DNA of 64,000 nucleotides from Bacillus yapensis (GCF_005280205.1 NZ_SUND01000021.1:23607-87606); one strand, 5' to 3'. Shown: positions 44,690 through 53,662, counted from the stretch's first letter. Notes: generated from the sequence alone by a model not told the origin. Made by a program: numbers and translations.

Positions 44690-46786
44690 ATGACTATGCA
44701 TATTACCTCGAGGGAGAAAGCCATTATTGAACTGATTATTAAAACATCAGGAAAGCACACGGCTTTATCAATTGCGTCTTCTCTACATGTAAGTGCTAGG
44801 ACAATTCAACGAGATTTAAAGTCAGTAGAAAAGATCCTGCAACAGTTTGAGCTGCGACTGACCCGCAACAAGAACCAAGGGCTAGTGATTGAAGGGAAGA
44901 ATGAACAGATTTTTCGACTCATTCAGTATTTAGCCGGGAGTGAGTTAATTGATGAACCACTGCAGGAACGAAAGCTGCGTCTCTTGCTCGCCATCCTAGA
45001 AGAAGATTTGTACAAAACGCAAGTGCTATCAAGCCATCTTGGCATTAGTACAGCTACATTAGCTGCTTATCTCGATGATCTGACTGAATGGTTAAGCCAT
45101 TTTCAATTGGAGCTTACGAGAAAAAGAGGAGTAGGCGTCGAGCTGAATGGGACTGAATCGAACAGACGAAGAGCACTCGTTCATTTTTTCCTACAATATT
45201 TTCATGAGGAATTAATTGAAAAGCTTTTTTTGTTGGAGCAAGGGAGACTAGCCGAAGAACAGATTTTGCACTATTTTAATGCAAGCCTTTTTTGGGAAGT
45301 GAACGCGCTTGTCAATGCAACTTTTCAAGGTGCACCTGGACGTCTTGCGGATAGTGGCTATTTAGAAATCGTATTACATATTTATATTACGCTTCAGCGA
45401 ATTGAAGCTGATTTCTTTATCGAAGAGGATGCTTGCATCGCCGAGAGTGAAGTTGCTGCTGAGTTCGAGATTATGCAGACAATCGCTAAGGAGCTTGAAC
45501 AGAAAACGGATGTTGAATTCTCAGAACATGATATTTTTTATTTGGCGCTCATTCTTAAAGGAACGAAGCTTCGTGGAGCTGAAGGGGTTCCTTATGACAG
45601 TATTGTTCTTGCACAAATGATCAAAAATATGATCCAGTCTGTGTCGGATCAAATACATGTGGATTTAACCCAGGACTTTTCTTTATTTCAAGGATTGCTT
45701 GCGCATATGGGACCATCCTTGTTCCGTATTAAGCAAAACATGGAGTCCTTTAATCCGCTTAAAGAGGAAATCATGCGGAAGTATCCGCTTTTGTTTATGG
45801 CGGTCAAGAATAGCGTGGAAATGGAATTCAATGATATAGACGATTTTCCTGATGACGAAATTGCCTTTATGGTTCTTCATTTTGGCTCTGCTCTTGTAAT
45901 GCAGGAAGAGAATATGGCGATCAAAGCTTTGGTCATTTGTCCAACTGGAATTGGCACTTCGAAAATGCTCGCGAGCAGAATTAAGAAGGAAATCAGTGAA
46001 ATTAGTTTGATTGATATTAAATCGATTAAGGAAATCACAGAGCGGGTCGACCTTAATGAGTATGACTTGATTCTGTCTACGGTCCGTTTGCCTTTTATGA
46101 ATAGAGAATATGTATTGGTGAATCCCCTTTTGACTGAGGATAATATCACGACGATTAAAACATTCTTACAAAACCATATTGAATCGCTCACGAAACGCCA
46201 ACGATATTTACAAACAACTTCTGCGCAACCTAGCGTGGATACACAAAATTTCGAGCTAAAAGATATGTTGCAAGAATTGAAGGATGTTCAGGAAAGCATT
46301 GAGGCAATTATTAAACATTTTCGTTACTATCGGATCGAAGAATGGGAAAGCCAAGAGGAAATTCTTGAAAAAATGCTCCGACGATCTGAAGAGGAACAGT
46401 TGCTAGAAGAACCAAAGGATGTTTTGCATTCCTTGAAGGAGAGGAGCAAGAAAGGCGGTCTTGGAATTCCGCAGACGAATATTGCTCTTTTTCATACAAG
46501 GAATGAGCATGTCCATCAGCTTATTTTCCAAATTGCTCATCTTCCAAACCCTTGTATTGTGAAAGGGATGGACGGAAATGATGTATGGATGAAGAACTTG
46601 CTGCTTATGCTCGCGCCCGCGGAATTAAGCCAGAGAGAACAGGAAATATTAAGCTTGATTAGTACGAGCATTATTGAAACGGATGAAGCGCTGCTTATAT
46701 TCTCCTCAGCCAATGAGGAGTTAATATATAAAAGATTAGAATCGATTTTTGTGAAGTATCTGGAAAACAATTTTAAATTAAGATAG
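44690..46786 (+). CDS. mtlR: Mannitol operon transcriptional activator MtlR
   Basis: Activator of the mannitol genes controlled by PTS phosphorylation, 698 aa. Order: DeoR-like HTH (residues 5-60, SARTIQRDLKSVEKIL), second HTH, PRD1 and PRD2 (about 190-395), a Gat-type EIIB domain with CPTGIGTSKML, and a C-terminal EIIA-like domain with His in HTRNEHVHQL. The ATG at 44690 (MTMHITSREK) follows AGGA. An in-frame TTG at 44657 lies inside the mtlA terminator region and is rejected. Confidence 0.93.
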   Translation: MTMHITSREKAIIELIIKTSGKHTALSIASSLHVSARTIQRDLKSVEKILQQFELRLTRNKNQGLVIEGKNEQIFRLIQYLAGSELIDEPLQERKLRLLLAILEEDLYKTQVLSSHLGISTATLAAYLDDLTEWLSHFQLELTRKRGVGVELNGTESNRRRALVHFFLQYFHEELIEKLFLLEQGRLAEEQILHYFNASLFWEVNALVNATFQGAPGRLADSGYLEIVLHIYITLQRIEADFFIEEDACIAESEVAAEFEIMQTIAKELEQKTDVEFSEHDIFYLALILKGTKLRGAEGVPYDSIVLAQMIKNMIQSVSDQIHVDLTQDFSLFQGLLAHMGPSLFRIKQNMESFNPLKEEIMRKYPLLFMAVKNSVEMEFNDIDDFPDDEIAFMVLHFGSALVMQEENMAIKALVICPTGIGTSKMLASRIKKEISEISLIDIKSIKEITERVDLNEYDLILSTVRLPFMNREYVLVNPLLTEDNITTIKTFLQNHIESLTKRQRYLQTTSAQPSVDTQNFELKDMLQELKDVQESIEAIIKHFRYYRIEEWESQEEILEKMLRRSEEEQLLEEPKDVLHSLKERSKKGGLGIPQTNIALFHTRNEHVHQLIFQIAHLPNPCIVKGMDGNDVWMKNLLLMLAPAELSQREQEILSLISTSIIETDEALLIFSSANEELIYKRLESIFVKYLENNFKLR

Positions 46787-46802
46787 TTTTCCTAATGTTG
46801 AT

Positions 46803-46962
46803 GTTAAAATCCTAATGCCGATTTTAACGTAGAGAAAACTAATTGGTGCTTCTTGATTTAGCTTCAAGCTCTTTTCTCATTTGTTTCAAGGTTAGAATCA
46901 TTGAAAACATAGATGAATTTTTTGTTGCGGTTCCAAAAGAAACAAAAGCTAGAGAAAAGAGC
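46803..46962. repeat. Dispersed two-hairpin repeat, copy R2
   Basis: About 160 bases filling the mtlR-mtlD gap. GTTAAAATC/GATTTTAAC (46803-46811 with 46820-46828) is followed by GTAGA and GTGCTT, then GCTCTTTTCTC/GAGAAAAGAGC (46868-46878 with 46952-46962). Arrangement and sequence match R1 at 31678-31848, with the inner part of the first hairpin deleted. It lies within an operon, so its hairpins are probably in the mtl mRNA. Confidence 0.75.
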
Positions 46963-46992
46963 CATAAATAAATAGATAAAGGAATGATTCGG

Positions 46993-48135
46993 ATGAAAAC
47001 AGCAGTACATTTTGGAGCAGGGAACATCGGAAGAGGATTTATTGGAGCTCTTTTTTCGCAGTCTGGATACCATGTAACCTTTGTGGACATTGCGGATGCA
47101 ATCATTGATCAATTAAATGCGGAAAAGCAGTATCAAGTGAAGTTGGCAACAGATGCAAAAGAATCAGTAACGATTGAAAATGTTTCTGGATTAAATAATT
47201 TGAAACAAGAACAAGAAGTAATCGATGCGGTTAAGGATGCTGCCTTTTTAACAACAGCAATTGGACCAAACATTCTTCCGCGAATTGCACCGTTAATCGC
47301 AAAAGGGTTAACCGCTAGAGTAGAAGCAAACAATGAAAAGCTATATGTGATTGCTTGTGAAAACCAAATTTCTGCTACAGACCTTTTAAAAGGCTATATC
47401 ATGGAGCATCTTGATGAGCAAACAAAAGAAAAAGTACTAGCTCAAGTGGCATTCTTGAATTCTGCCGTTGACCGTATTGTGCCAATTCAAAATAACGAAG
47501 GTTCTCTCGATGTTCTTGTTGAGCCATACTATGAGTGGGTTGTGGAAACAACTGAAGAAATTCCACATATCGAAGGAATGACAATTGTTCCTGAATTAGC
47601 TCCATTCATTGAAAGAAAGCTATTTACTGTTAACACTGGGCATGCTGTGATTGCATACTTCGGTTACCTTGCAGGTAAGGAAACAATCGACCAAACATTA
47701 GCAGACGAAGAAATCTACAAGCAGGTAAAAGCTACTCTTGGTGAGACTGGTGCTTACTTAATTAACGAATACAAGCTAGATCCAGCAGAACATCAAAAAT
47801 ACATTGATAAAATCATTGGTCGTTTCGAAAATGCTCATCTAAATGACGGTGTGACACGTGTAGGTCGTTCTCCACTTCGTAAGCTTGGTCATGAAGACAG
47901 ATTGGTACGCCCAGCTTTACAAGCGCAAAAGGCAGGTCTTTCTTATACAAACCTAGCGAAAGCAATTGCTGCAGCATTGCTATTTGACTTCTCTGGAGAT
48001 GAAGATGCTGTTAAGCTTCAAGAAATGATTAAAGCAAATGGTGTCGTTCAAACACTTCAAGAAGTATCTGGTTTAGAGGCATCAAATGAGTTAACAAAAG
48101 AAGTTGTTGCTCAATACGAAGCATTAAAAAAATAA
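46993..48135 (+). CDS. mtlD: Mannitol-1-phosphate 5-dehydrogenase
   Basis: Oxidises mannitol 1-phosphate to fructose 6-phosphate with NAD. The protein is 380 aa. The Rossmann motif HFGAGNIGRGFIG is at residues 6-18, ACENQI is mid-protein, and the polyol-dehydrogenase segment is FLNSAVDRIVPIQ. An ATG at 46984 abuts the Shine-Dalgarno AAAGGA, whereas the ATG at 46993 has 9-base spacing and is chosen. Last gene of the mannitol unit, followed by a terminator. Confidence 0.95.
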   Translation: MKTAVHFGAGNIGRGFIGALFSQSGYHVTFVDIADAIIDQLNAEKQYQVKLATDAKESVTIENVSGLNNLKQEQEVIDAVKDAAFLTTAIGPNILPRIAPLIAKGLTARVEANNEKLYVIACENQISATDLLKGYIMEHLDEQTKEKVLAQVAFLNSAVDRIVPIQNNEGSLDVLVEPYYEWVVETTEEIPHIEGMTIVPELAPFIERKLFTVNTGHAVIAYFGYLAGKETIDQTLADEEIYKQVKATLGETGAYLINEYKLDPAEHQKYIDKIIGRFENAHLNDGVTRVGRSPLRKLGHEDRLVRPALQAQKAGLSYTNLAKAIAAALLFDFSGDEDAVKLQEMIKANGVVQTLQEVSGLEASNELTKEVVAQYEALKK

Positions 48136-48144
48136 TGGATTGTG

Positions 48145-48178
48145 AAGACTGTCGGGAATTTTCTCGGCGGTCTTTTTT
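48145..48178 (+). terminator. Terminator of mtlD
   Basis: A 10-bp stem AAGACTGTCG/CGGCGGTCTT (48145-48154 with 48165-48174, two G-U pairs) running into a T-run. It closes the mannitol operon. Confidence 0.85.
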
Positions 48179-48181
48179 CTT

Positions 48182-48210
48182 TTGACATTGTAGGGAATGA
48201 GGAGTATATT
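48182..48210 (+). promoter_or_regulatory. Sigma-A promoter of the marR-ABC unit
   Basis: TTGACA (48182-48187), 17-base spacer, TATATT (48205-48210), starting four bases after the mtlD terminator T-run. Near-consensus. Confidence 0.8.
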
Positions 48211-48211
48211 G

Positions 48212-48226
48212 TCTAATAGTGTTAGA
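48212..48226 (+). promoter_or_regulatory. Probable MarR operator
   Basis: TCTAA-tagtg-TTAGA, a perfect short inverted repeat covering the expected transcription start just after the -10. Such a position would let the regulator repress its own operon. Confidence 0.55.
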
Positions 48227-48245
48227 TAAATTCAGGAGGAGTGTT

Positions 48246-48668
48246 ATGGATTCCAAGGAGTTAGCGTTTGAACTACTTCTTACTATGAAGAACACCTTCA
48301 AAATGCCGATTCATGAGAAAATTGGAGGTATCTCCCAAGGAGAGATGAGGATATTGGGGCATATTATGTTTCGTGGTGAAGGTGTCACAGCGGGTGAACT
48401 AAGTGAGAAATTAGGTTTCACGACCCCACGTGTTGCTAGTGCTCTAAATAGCTTATCAAAAAAAGGGTATATTGAACGTAGTCGTAATCCAGATGACAAG
48501 AGAATTGTGATCGTGAAAGTGACTGACGCCGGAAAAGATTTTTTGATCAAGCGTCGGCAAGAAGTAGTGGGTATGACAGAACAAATGCTAGAGAAATTAG
48601 GCGAGAAAGATGCAAAAGAACTAATTCGAATTTTAAAACGAATAAATGAAATTACAAATCAAGAATAG
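48246..48668 (+). CDS. MarR-family transcriptional regulator
   Basis: 140 aa, a winged-helix dimeric repressor type: MDSKELAFELLLTMKNTF, recognition-helix region SEKLGFTTPRVASALNSLSKKGYIE, and the wing Asp-Arg signature RNPDDKRIVIVKVTDAG. The ATG at 48246 follows AGGAGGAG. An earlier TTG at 48219 overlaps the predicted operator. Located 23 bases before a heterodimeric ABC exporter, it probably represses that operon and is released by a drug-like ligand. The ligand is unknown. Confidence 0.9.
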   Translation: MDSKELAFELLLTMKNTFKMPIHEKIGGISQGEMRILGHIMFRGEGVTAGELSEKLGFTTPRVASALNSLSKKGYIERSRNPDDKRIVIVKVTDAGKDFLIKRRQEVVGMTEQMLEKLGEKDAKELIRILKRINEITNQE

Positions 48669-48691
48669 AGCCTTAAGGAAGGGGTAAAAGA

Positions 48692-50455
48692 ATGCTGAAA
48701 ATTTTTAAGCATCTTCAGAAACAAGAATGGATGCTCATATTCTGTAGTTTGATCTTCATCGTGGCCCAAGTGTGGCTCGATTTGAAGTTACCTGAATATA
48801 TGGAAGAGATCACGATTCTCGTACAGACTGAAGGCAGCAACATGAGTGATATTCTTCTAAATGGTGTATACATGATTTTGTGTGCGATTGGTAGTTTGGT
48901 AACAGCCGTTATCGTCGGTTACTTTGCAGCCAAAGTGGCAGCGGGATTTTCTGTTCGCATACGCGGAAAGGTATTTGAGAAGACGTTATCTTTTTCGATG
49001 GAAGAAATCAATGGTTTCTCCACACCTAGTTTGATTACACGTTCGACAAATGATATTACGCAAATCCAATTGCTGATTGCGATTGGTCTACAGGCACTTG
49101 TGAAGGCGCCGATTCTTGCTGTATGGGCGATTTTAAAAATCATGGGGAAGAGCTGGCAGTGGACGGCTACGACAGGAATTGCCGTGCTATTACTGATTTT
49201 GATGCTCTCTTTAATCGTGATTTTCGCCTTACCGAAGTTTAAAGTCATTCAGACTTTGACTGATAATTTGAATCGTGTAACAAGAGAGAACCTCACAGGG
49301 ATTCGTGTTGTACGTGCCTATAATGCTGTTGACTTCCAAGAAACTAAATTTGAAGAGGCAAATAACAACCTGACAAAAACGAACCTGTTCACGAACAGAA
49401 TGATGGCAATTATGCAACCGGGTATGGGTCTGATTATGTCAGGGATGAGTCTGGCGATTTATTGGATTGGTGCCTATCTCATTAATGGCGCCGCTTTACC
49501 AGATAGATTGCCATTGTTCTCAGATATGGTCGTGTTCATGTCTTATGCGATGCAGGTTATTATGGCATTCATGATGCTCTCATTCGTATTTATTATGCTC
49601 CCTCGTGCTTCTGTTTCTGCGAAGCGTATTAATGAAGTGTTAGATACCGAAACAAAGATTATTGATGGGGATAAAACAGAAGGAAAGACAGGTATTTCTG
49701 GAGAAGTTGAATTCCGCAATGTTAGCTTCAAGTACCCAGATGCGGCAGATTATATCCTTCATAACGTTAGCTTTAAGGCCGGAAAGGGAGAAACAGTGGC
49801 CTTTATCGGTTCAACCGGAAGTGGAAAAAGTACTTTAATCAACCTGATTCCACGATTTTACGATGCGACAGAAGGAGAAGTGTTGGTTGATGGGATCAAT
49901 GTAAAAGAATATACGCAAGAAGCGTTACACGATAAGCTTGGGTATGTGTCACAGAAAGCTGTGTTGTTTTCTGGTACTGTCTCTTCCAATGTTGTCTATG
50001 GAGAGAATGGGAAAGTAGAAGTCGATGAAGCAACCGTCAAGAAAGCTGTTGAAATCGCACAGGGTACTGACTTTGTAGAAAAAATGGAAAACCAATATGA
50101 GGCAACGATTGCTCAGGGAGGTACCAATATTTCTGGAGGTCAGAAACAAAGATTATCGATTGCTCGAGCTGTGTACAAACGGCCAGAAATTTATTTATTT
50201 GATGATTCTTTTTCAGCGCTTGATTATAAAACAGATAAAGTCTTGCGAGCAGCTTTGAAAAAGGAAATTAATGATGCGACTAATCTAATCGTGGCTCAGC
50301 GTATTGGGACAATTAAGGATGCAGATCGAATTGTCGTGCTAGACGAAGGTGCGGTTGTTGGCATCGGTACACATGATGAACTGATGAAGACTTGTAGTGT
50401 GTATCAAGAAATTGCTTATTCCCAGTTATCAAAGGAGGAGCTTGAAATTGGCTAA
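48692..50455 (+). CDS. ABC exporter subunit with degenerate ATP site
   Basis: 587 aa, one half of a heterodimeric type IV multidrug exporter. It has a six-helix membrane domain (about residues 1-310) and an NBD with Walker A GSTGSGKST. Its own Walker B ends FDDSFSALD (Asp instead of catalytic Glu) and the switch loop reads VAQRIGTI (Gln instead of His). These are the marks of the non-hydrolytic subunit in BmrC/LmrC-type pairs. Its signature ISGGQKQR is canonical and would complete the active site of the partner. It overlaps the partner gene by 8 bases. Confidence 0.92.
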   Translation: MLKIFKHLQKQEWMLIFCSLIFIVAQVWLDLKLPEYMEEITILVQTEGSNMSDILLNGVYMILCAIGSLVTAVIVGYFAAKVAAGFSVRIRGKVFEKTLSFSMEEINGFSTPSLITRSTNDITQIQLLIAIGLQALVKAPILAVWAILKIMGKSWQWTATTGIAVLLLILMLSLIVIFALPKFKVIQTLTDNLNRVTRENLTGIRVVRAYNAVDFQETKFEEANNNLTKTNLFTNRMMAIMQPGMGLIMSGMSLAIYWIGAYLINGAALPDRLPLFSDMVVFMSYAMQVIMAFMMLSFVFIMLPRASVSAKRINEVLDTETKIIDGDKTEGKTGISGEVEFRNVSFKYPDAADYILHNVSFKAGKGETVAFIGSTGSGKSTLINLIPRFYDATEGEVLVDGINVKEYTQEALHDKLGYVSQKAVLFSGTVSSNVVYGENGKVEVDEATVKKAVEIAQGTDFVEKMENQYEATIAQGGTNISGGQKQRLSIARAVYKRPEIYLFDDSFSALDYKTDKVLRAALKKEINDATNLIVAQRIGTIKDADRIVVLDEGAVVGIGTHDELMKTCSVYQEIAYSQLSKEELEIG

Positions 50456-52292
50456 AAAAGAAAAAGAGATTCCTCTAAATCAAAAAGAAGAGCGTGACCC
50501 GGGTCCTGGTCTGGGTGGTCCGATGGGCCCTGGTGGAGGCAAAGCGAAAAATTTTAAAGAAACGATGAAAAAATTAATCGCCTATTGTAAATCCTATGTG
50601 CCGCTGATTATTTTAGCATTGGTGTTGGGGATGGCGGGAGCTATTCTCAATATTCTTGGACCAGAATATCTTAGCCAGATCACTGATATTATTATCGAAG
50701 GTATCATGACAGAGATTGATCTGGAGGCTGTTGTTGATGTAGCTATTTTCCTAGCGATATTGTATGGGATAGGCGTTGTCTTCAATTTTGCTCAAGGTTA
50801 TATTATGGCAACAATTACGCAACGAGTAGCAAAAAATTTACGTACGGATATTTCAACGAAGATTAATCGCTTGCCACTTAAATACTTTGACAAGACGAGC
50901 TACGGCGATATTTTAAGTCGAGTTACAAACGATGTTGATTTGATTGGTCAAACGATGAATCAGAGTTTAGGAACACTTGTTGGTTCGATTACGATGTTCC
51001 TTGGATCACTGATTATGATGTTTTACACGAACTGGATTATGGCCCTTGCTGCCATCGCTTCGACAATTGTTGGTTTTGTCTTAATGGGCTCCATTATCTC
51101 AAAATCACAGAAATATTTTGTTCAACAGCAGCAACATCTTGGGAAACTCAATGGACATATTGAAGAGATCTATACTGGCCATAATGTAGTCAAGGTCTAT
51201 AACGGAGAGAAGGAAGCGAAGCACGTATTCCATGACGTCAATACGAAATTGTATGATAGCGCATGGAAGTCTCAGTTTATGTCAGGGCTGATGATGCCGC
51301 TTATGATGTTTGTTGGGAATTTCGGCTATGTAGTGGTTTCTATTGTTGGAGCGGTACTTGCTCATAATGGTTCCATTTCATTTGGTGTTATTGTCGCCTT
51401 TATGGTGTACATTCGCTTGTTTACTCAGCCGCTTGCCCAGATTGCACAGGCAGCAACTGGACTACAATCCACTGCTGCTGCAAGCGAACGTGTCTTTGAA
51501 TTTCTTGCTGAGGAAGAGCTACAAGATGAAAGTGATAAGCATGAAAGACTTGAAACGGCAAAAGGTAATGTCGAATTTAGAAATGTCCGCTTCGGCTACA
51601 GTGACGATAAGTTAGTCATTAATAACTTCTCGGCAACAGCGAAAGCGGGGCAAAAAGTGGCCATTGTTGGTCCAACTGGTGCAGGGAAGACGACATTGGT
51701 TAACCTGCTCATGCGCTTCTATGAAATTAACGATGGTGAAATCTTGATTGATGGAGTACCAATTCGAAACCTCACTCGCGAAAATATTCATGATCTTTTC
51801 TGTATGGTTCTTCAGGATACATGGTTGTTTGAAGGGACGATTCGTGAAAACATTGTCTTTTCTAAAAAGGGAGTGACCGATGAAGAGGTAGAGGCAGCAT
51901 GTAAAGCGGTTGGTCTACACCATTTTATTAAAACATTGCCAAAAGGTTATGATACCGTTCTTGATGACAAAGCGAATCTTTCTGCTGGTCAAAAACAGTT
52001 GATCACGATTGCGCGCGCTGTAGTCGAAAATGCACCGTTGCTTATTTTGGATGAAGCAACAAGCTCGGTTGATACCCGTACTGAAGTGTTGATTCAGCAG
52101 GCAATGGATAAGCTAACAGTCGGCAAGACGTCCTTTGTCATTGCCCACAGGTTATCCACAATTAGAAATGCCGACTTAATCCTTGTGATGAAAGATGGAG
52201 ATATTGTGGAAAGTGGCAATCACGAAGAACTACTTTCACAAAATGGTTTCTATGCCGAACTTTATAACAGTCAGTTTGAGGATGCTTCGTAA
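50448..52292 (+). CDS. ABC exporter subunit with catalytic ATP site
   Basis: 614 aa, partner of the preceding subunit. The N-terminal tail is Gly/Pro-rich (PGPGLGGPMGPGGG), then comes a six-helix domain and an NBD with Walker A GPTGAGKTT, Walker B LLILDEATSS and the intact switch His in VIAHRLSTI. The signature is altered to LSAGQKQ. This fits exactly the partner's degenerate site, so the pair has one canonical and one degenerate ATP site. The start is TTG at 50448 (MAKKEKEIPLNQ), 7 bases after GGAGGAG. Confidence 0.92.
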   Translation: MAKKEKEIPLNQKEERDPGPGLGGPMGPGGGKAKNFKETMKKLIAYCKSYVPLIILALVLGMAGAILNILGPEYLSQITDIIIEGIMTEIDLEAVVDVAIFLAILYGIGVVFNFAQGYIMATITQRVAKNLRTDISTKINRLPLKYFDKTSYGDILSRVTNDVDLIGQTMNQSLGTLVGSITMFLGSLIMMFYTNWIMALAAIASTIVGFVLMGSIISKSQKYFVQQQQHLGKLNGHIEEIYTGHNVVKVYNGEKEAKHVFHDVNTKLYDSAWKSQFMSGLMMPLMMFVGNFGYVVVSIVGAVLAHNGSISFGVIVAFMVYIRLFTQPLAQIAQAATGLQSTAAASERVFEFLAEEELQDESDKHERLETAKGNVEFRNVRFGYSDDKLVINNFSATAKAGQKVAIVGPTGAGKTTLVNLLMRFYEINDGEILIDGVPIRNLTRENIHDLFCMVLQDTWLFEGTIRENIVFSKKGVTDEEVEAACKAVGLHHFIKTLPKGYDTVLDDKANLSAGQKQLITIARAVVENAPLLILDEATSSVDTRTEVLIQQAMDKLTVGKTSFVIAHRLSTIRNADLILVMKDGDIVESGNHEELLSQNGFYAELYNSQFEDAS

Positions 52293-52295
52293 TAA

Positions 52296-52334
52296 ATTGA
52301 TCCCCTGCACTTTAGTGTGGGGGATTTTTTCTAT
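52296..52334 (+). terminator. Terminator of the ABC operon (39-bp identical copy 1)
   Basis: An 11-bp stem ATCCCCTGCAC/GTGTGGGGGAT (52300-52310 with 52315-52325), TTTA loop, then TTTTTC. The 39 bases 52296-52334 recur without a mismatch at 58527-58565. Confidence 0.9.
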
Positions 52335-52350
52335 GTAAAAAGAACTATGC

Positions 52351-52396
52351 TTGACAACCCCAAATCTTGGTGAAATAATGTTAGTAACCGTTTTCA
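52351..52396 (+). promoter_or_regulatory. Promoter and cre site of licT
   Basis: TTGACA (52351-52356), 17-base spacer, AATAAT (52374-52379). It is followed at once by AGTAACCGTTTTCA (52383-52396), which fits the cre consensus TGWAANCGNTNWCA at 13 of 14 positions. A CcpA roadblock or repression over the start site is likely. Confidence 0.65.
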
Positions 52397-52408
52397 ACTT
52401 AATGAATT

Positions 52409-52492
52409 GGATTGTTACTGTTCGGCAGGCAAAACCTAATTTTGTGGGAGGGTATCCAGTGGGTATTCTTTTGTCAATTTTAGGTTTTTTTT
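52409..52492 (+). promoter_or_regulatory. LicT-type antiterminator (RAT) and terminator ahead of licT
   Basis: GGATTGTTACTG (52409-52420), loop, CAGGCAAAACC (52426-52436) is the classical RAT sequence bound by BglG/SacY/LicT proteins. It overlaps the 5' arm AAAACCTAA (52431-52439) of a terminator whose 3' arm TTAGGTTTT (52480-52488) runs into eight T residues. Binding by the antiterminator would block the terminator, so licT autoregulates. Confidence 0.88.
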
Positions 52493-52555
52493 AATAATTT
52501 CAGGGTTAACTCCTGTGTTTACGCTTTTCTAAAGGGGAGTAGAGGAGAGTTGGAT

Positions 52556-53413
52556 ATGGAAATCAGAAAGATACTAAACAATAATGTGGTAGTGACGAAT
52601 AACGTCGATAACCAGGAAATTGTTGTAATGGGAAAGGGACTGGCATTTCAGAAACGAGTAGGCGAAACGATTGATACTTCGAAAATCGAGAAGACGTTTG
52701 TGTTGGAGACCCATGGAATTGCTGAGAAGTTAGCAAAGTTGTTAACAGATACTTCTGAGCTGTATTTGGGTATCTCCTCAAAAATTATCCAATATGCACA
52801 GTCTGCTCTTCCTTATAAATTGGATGAGTACCTATATGTCGCTTTAACGGATCACTTAAGCTTTGCGATTAGTAGGTATAAGCAAGGGATTCATCTAAAA
52901 AATGCTCTTCTTTGGGAAATTCGTAAGTATTATAAAGAGGAATTCCAGGTAGCTTTAAAGGCGTTAGAAATTATTGAAAAAGACACAGGTGTGATGCTTG
53001 GTGAGGATGAGGCTGCATCTCTAGCTTTGCATTTAGTTAATAGTCAGCTCTCTGGAGAAAATATGGCAGCAGCTATTCAAATCACTGAGATAGTTAATAC
53101 GATTTTGAATATCGTGAAATACCATTTTAAAATGGAACTAGATGAGAGTTCTGTCAATTACGAACGATTCTTAACTCATCTGCGGTTCTTTGCGATTCGC
53201 TTTATTCGCAATGAGAAGCATGAGGATGGCGCAGACATTTTTCTTTATGAGCAAATCCAGCAGAAGTATGAAGAAGCTTTTGTATGTACGAAAAAAATCA
53301 CTATATATCTGAAGAACAGTTTCAATTGGAATCTGACAAAGGATGAGGAAATTTATCTAACTGTGCATATTCATAGGGTCACAGCACGGCACCAATTAAA
53401 TCAGAAAAATTGA
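52556..53413 (+). CDS. licT: BglG-family transcriptional antiterminator
   Basis: 285 aa. The N-terminal co-antiterminator RNA-binding domain covers residues 1-55 (MEIRKILNNNVVVTNN ... MGKGLAFQKRVGE). PRD1 has the conserved His in THGIAEKL and ALTDHLSFAI. PRD2 has LALHLVNSQ and TVHIHRVTAR. PTS phosphorylation of these His residues sets dimer state in response to beta-glucosides. The ATG at 52556 follows GAGGAGA. An in-frame TTG at 52550 is too close to it. It would act on the RAT elements at 52.4 and 53.5 kb. Confidence 0.93.
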   Translation: MEIRKILNNNVVVTNNVDNQEIVVMGKGLAFQKRVGETIDTSKIEKTFVLETHGIAEKLAKLLTDTSELYLGISSKIIQYAQSALPYKLDEYLYVALTDHLSFAISRYKQGIHLKNALLWEIRKYYKEEFQVALKALEIIEKDTGVMLGEDEAASLALHLVNSQLSGENMAAAIQITEIVNTILNIVKYHFKMELDESSVNYERFLTHLRFFAIRFIRNEKHEDGADIFLYEQIQQKYEEAFVCTKKITIYLKNSFNWNLTKDEEIYLTVHIHRVTARHQLNQKN

Positions 53414-53427
53414 AAATATTTTTATAA

Positions 53428-53464
53428 TGAAAGCGTTGACATCTTGGGGATACGATGATATCTT
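53428..53464 (+). promoter_or_regulatory. cre-overlapped promoter of bglP
   Basis: TGAAAGCGTTGACA (53428-53441) matches the cre consensus at all 14 positions. Its last six bases are the -35 TTGACA (53436-53441). With a 17-base spacer the -10 is TATCTT (53459-53464). CcpA bound there would occlude RNA polymerase. Confidence 0.75.
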
Positions 53465-53490
53465 TTAGGTACAAACTTAATAACTTAAAA

Positions 53491-53569
53491 GGAATGTTAC
53501 CTTTTTGGGCATAACCTGAATTGATTTGAAATGCACTATTCGTGTGTTCAAATCGGTTCAGGTTTTTTT
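53491..53569 (+). promoter_or_regulatory. Second RAT antiterminator and terminator, ahead of bglP
   Basis: GGAATGTTACC (53491-53501) and GGGCATAACC (53507-53516) form a RAT-like hairpin. It overlaps AACCTGAA (53513-53520), the 5' arm of a long terminator with inner GATTTGAA/TTCAAATC (53523-53530 with 53547-53554), outer TTCAGGTT (53557-53564) and a T-run. The RAT deviates from the licT one in several bases, so its affinity may differ. Confidence 0.8.
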
Positions 53570-53589
53570 ATTAAAAAAATGACCAAATT

Positions 53590-53662
53590 AGCCATCTCTT
53601 TTCTCGCTAAGGCCTTATAACTTTTATTCAAAATTAGCAAAATCACAGTGTGAAAAGAGTAA
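53590..53662. repeat. Possible short third copy (R3) of the dispersed repeat
   Basis: CTCTTTTC/GAAAAGAG (53596-53603 with 53652-53659) encloses a segment containing TTTTATTCAAAA and AGCAA, resembling the second hairpin of R1. The first hairpin is missing. It lies between the bglP terminator and bglP. Confidence 0.4.
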
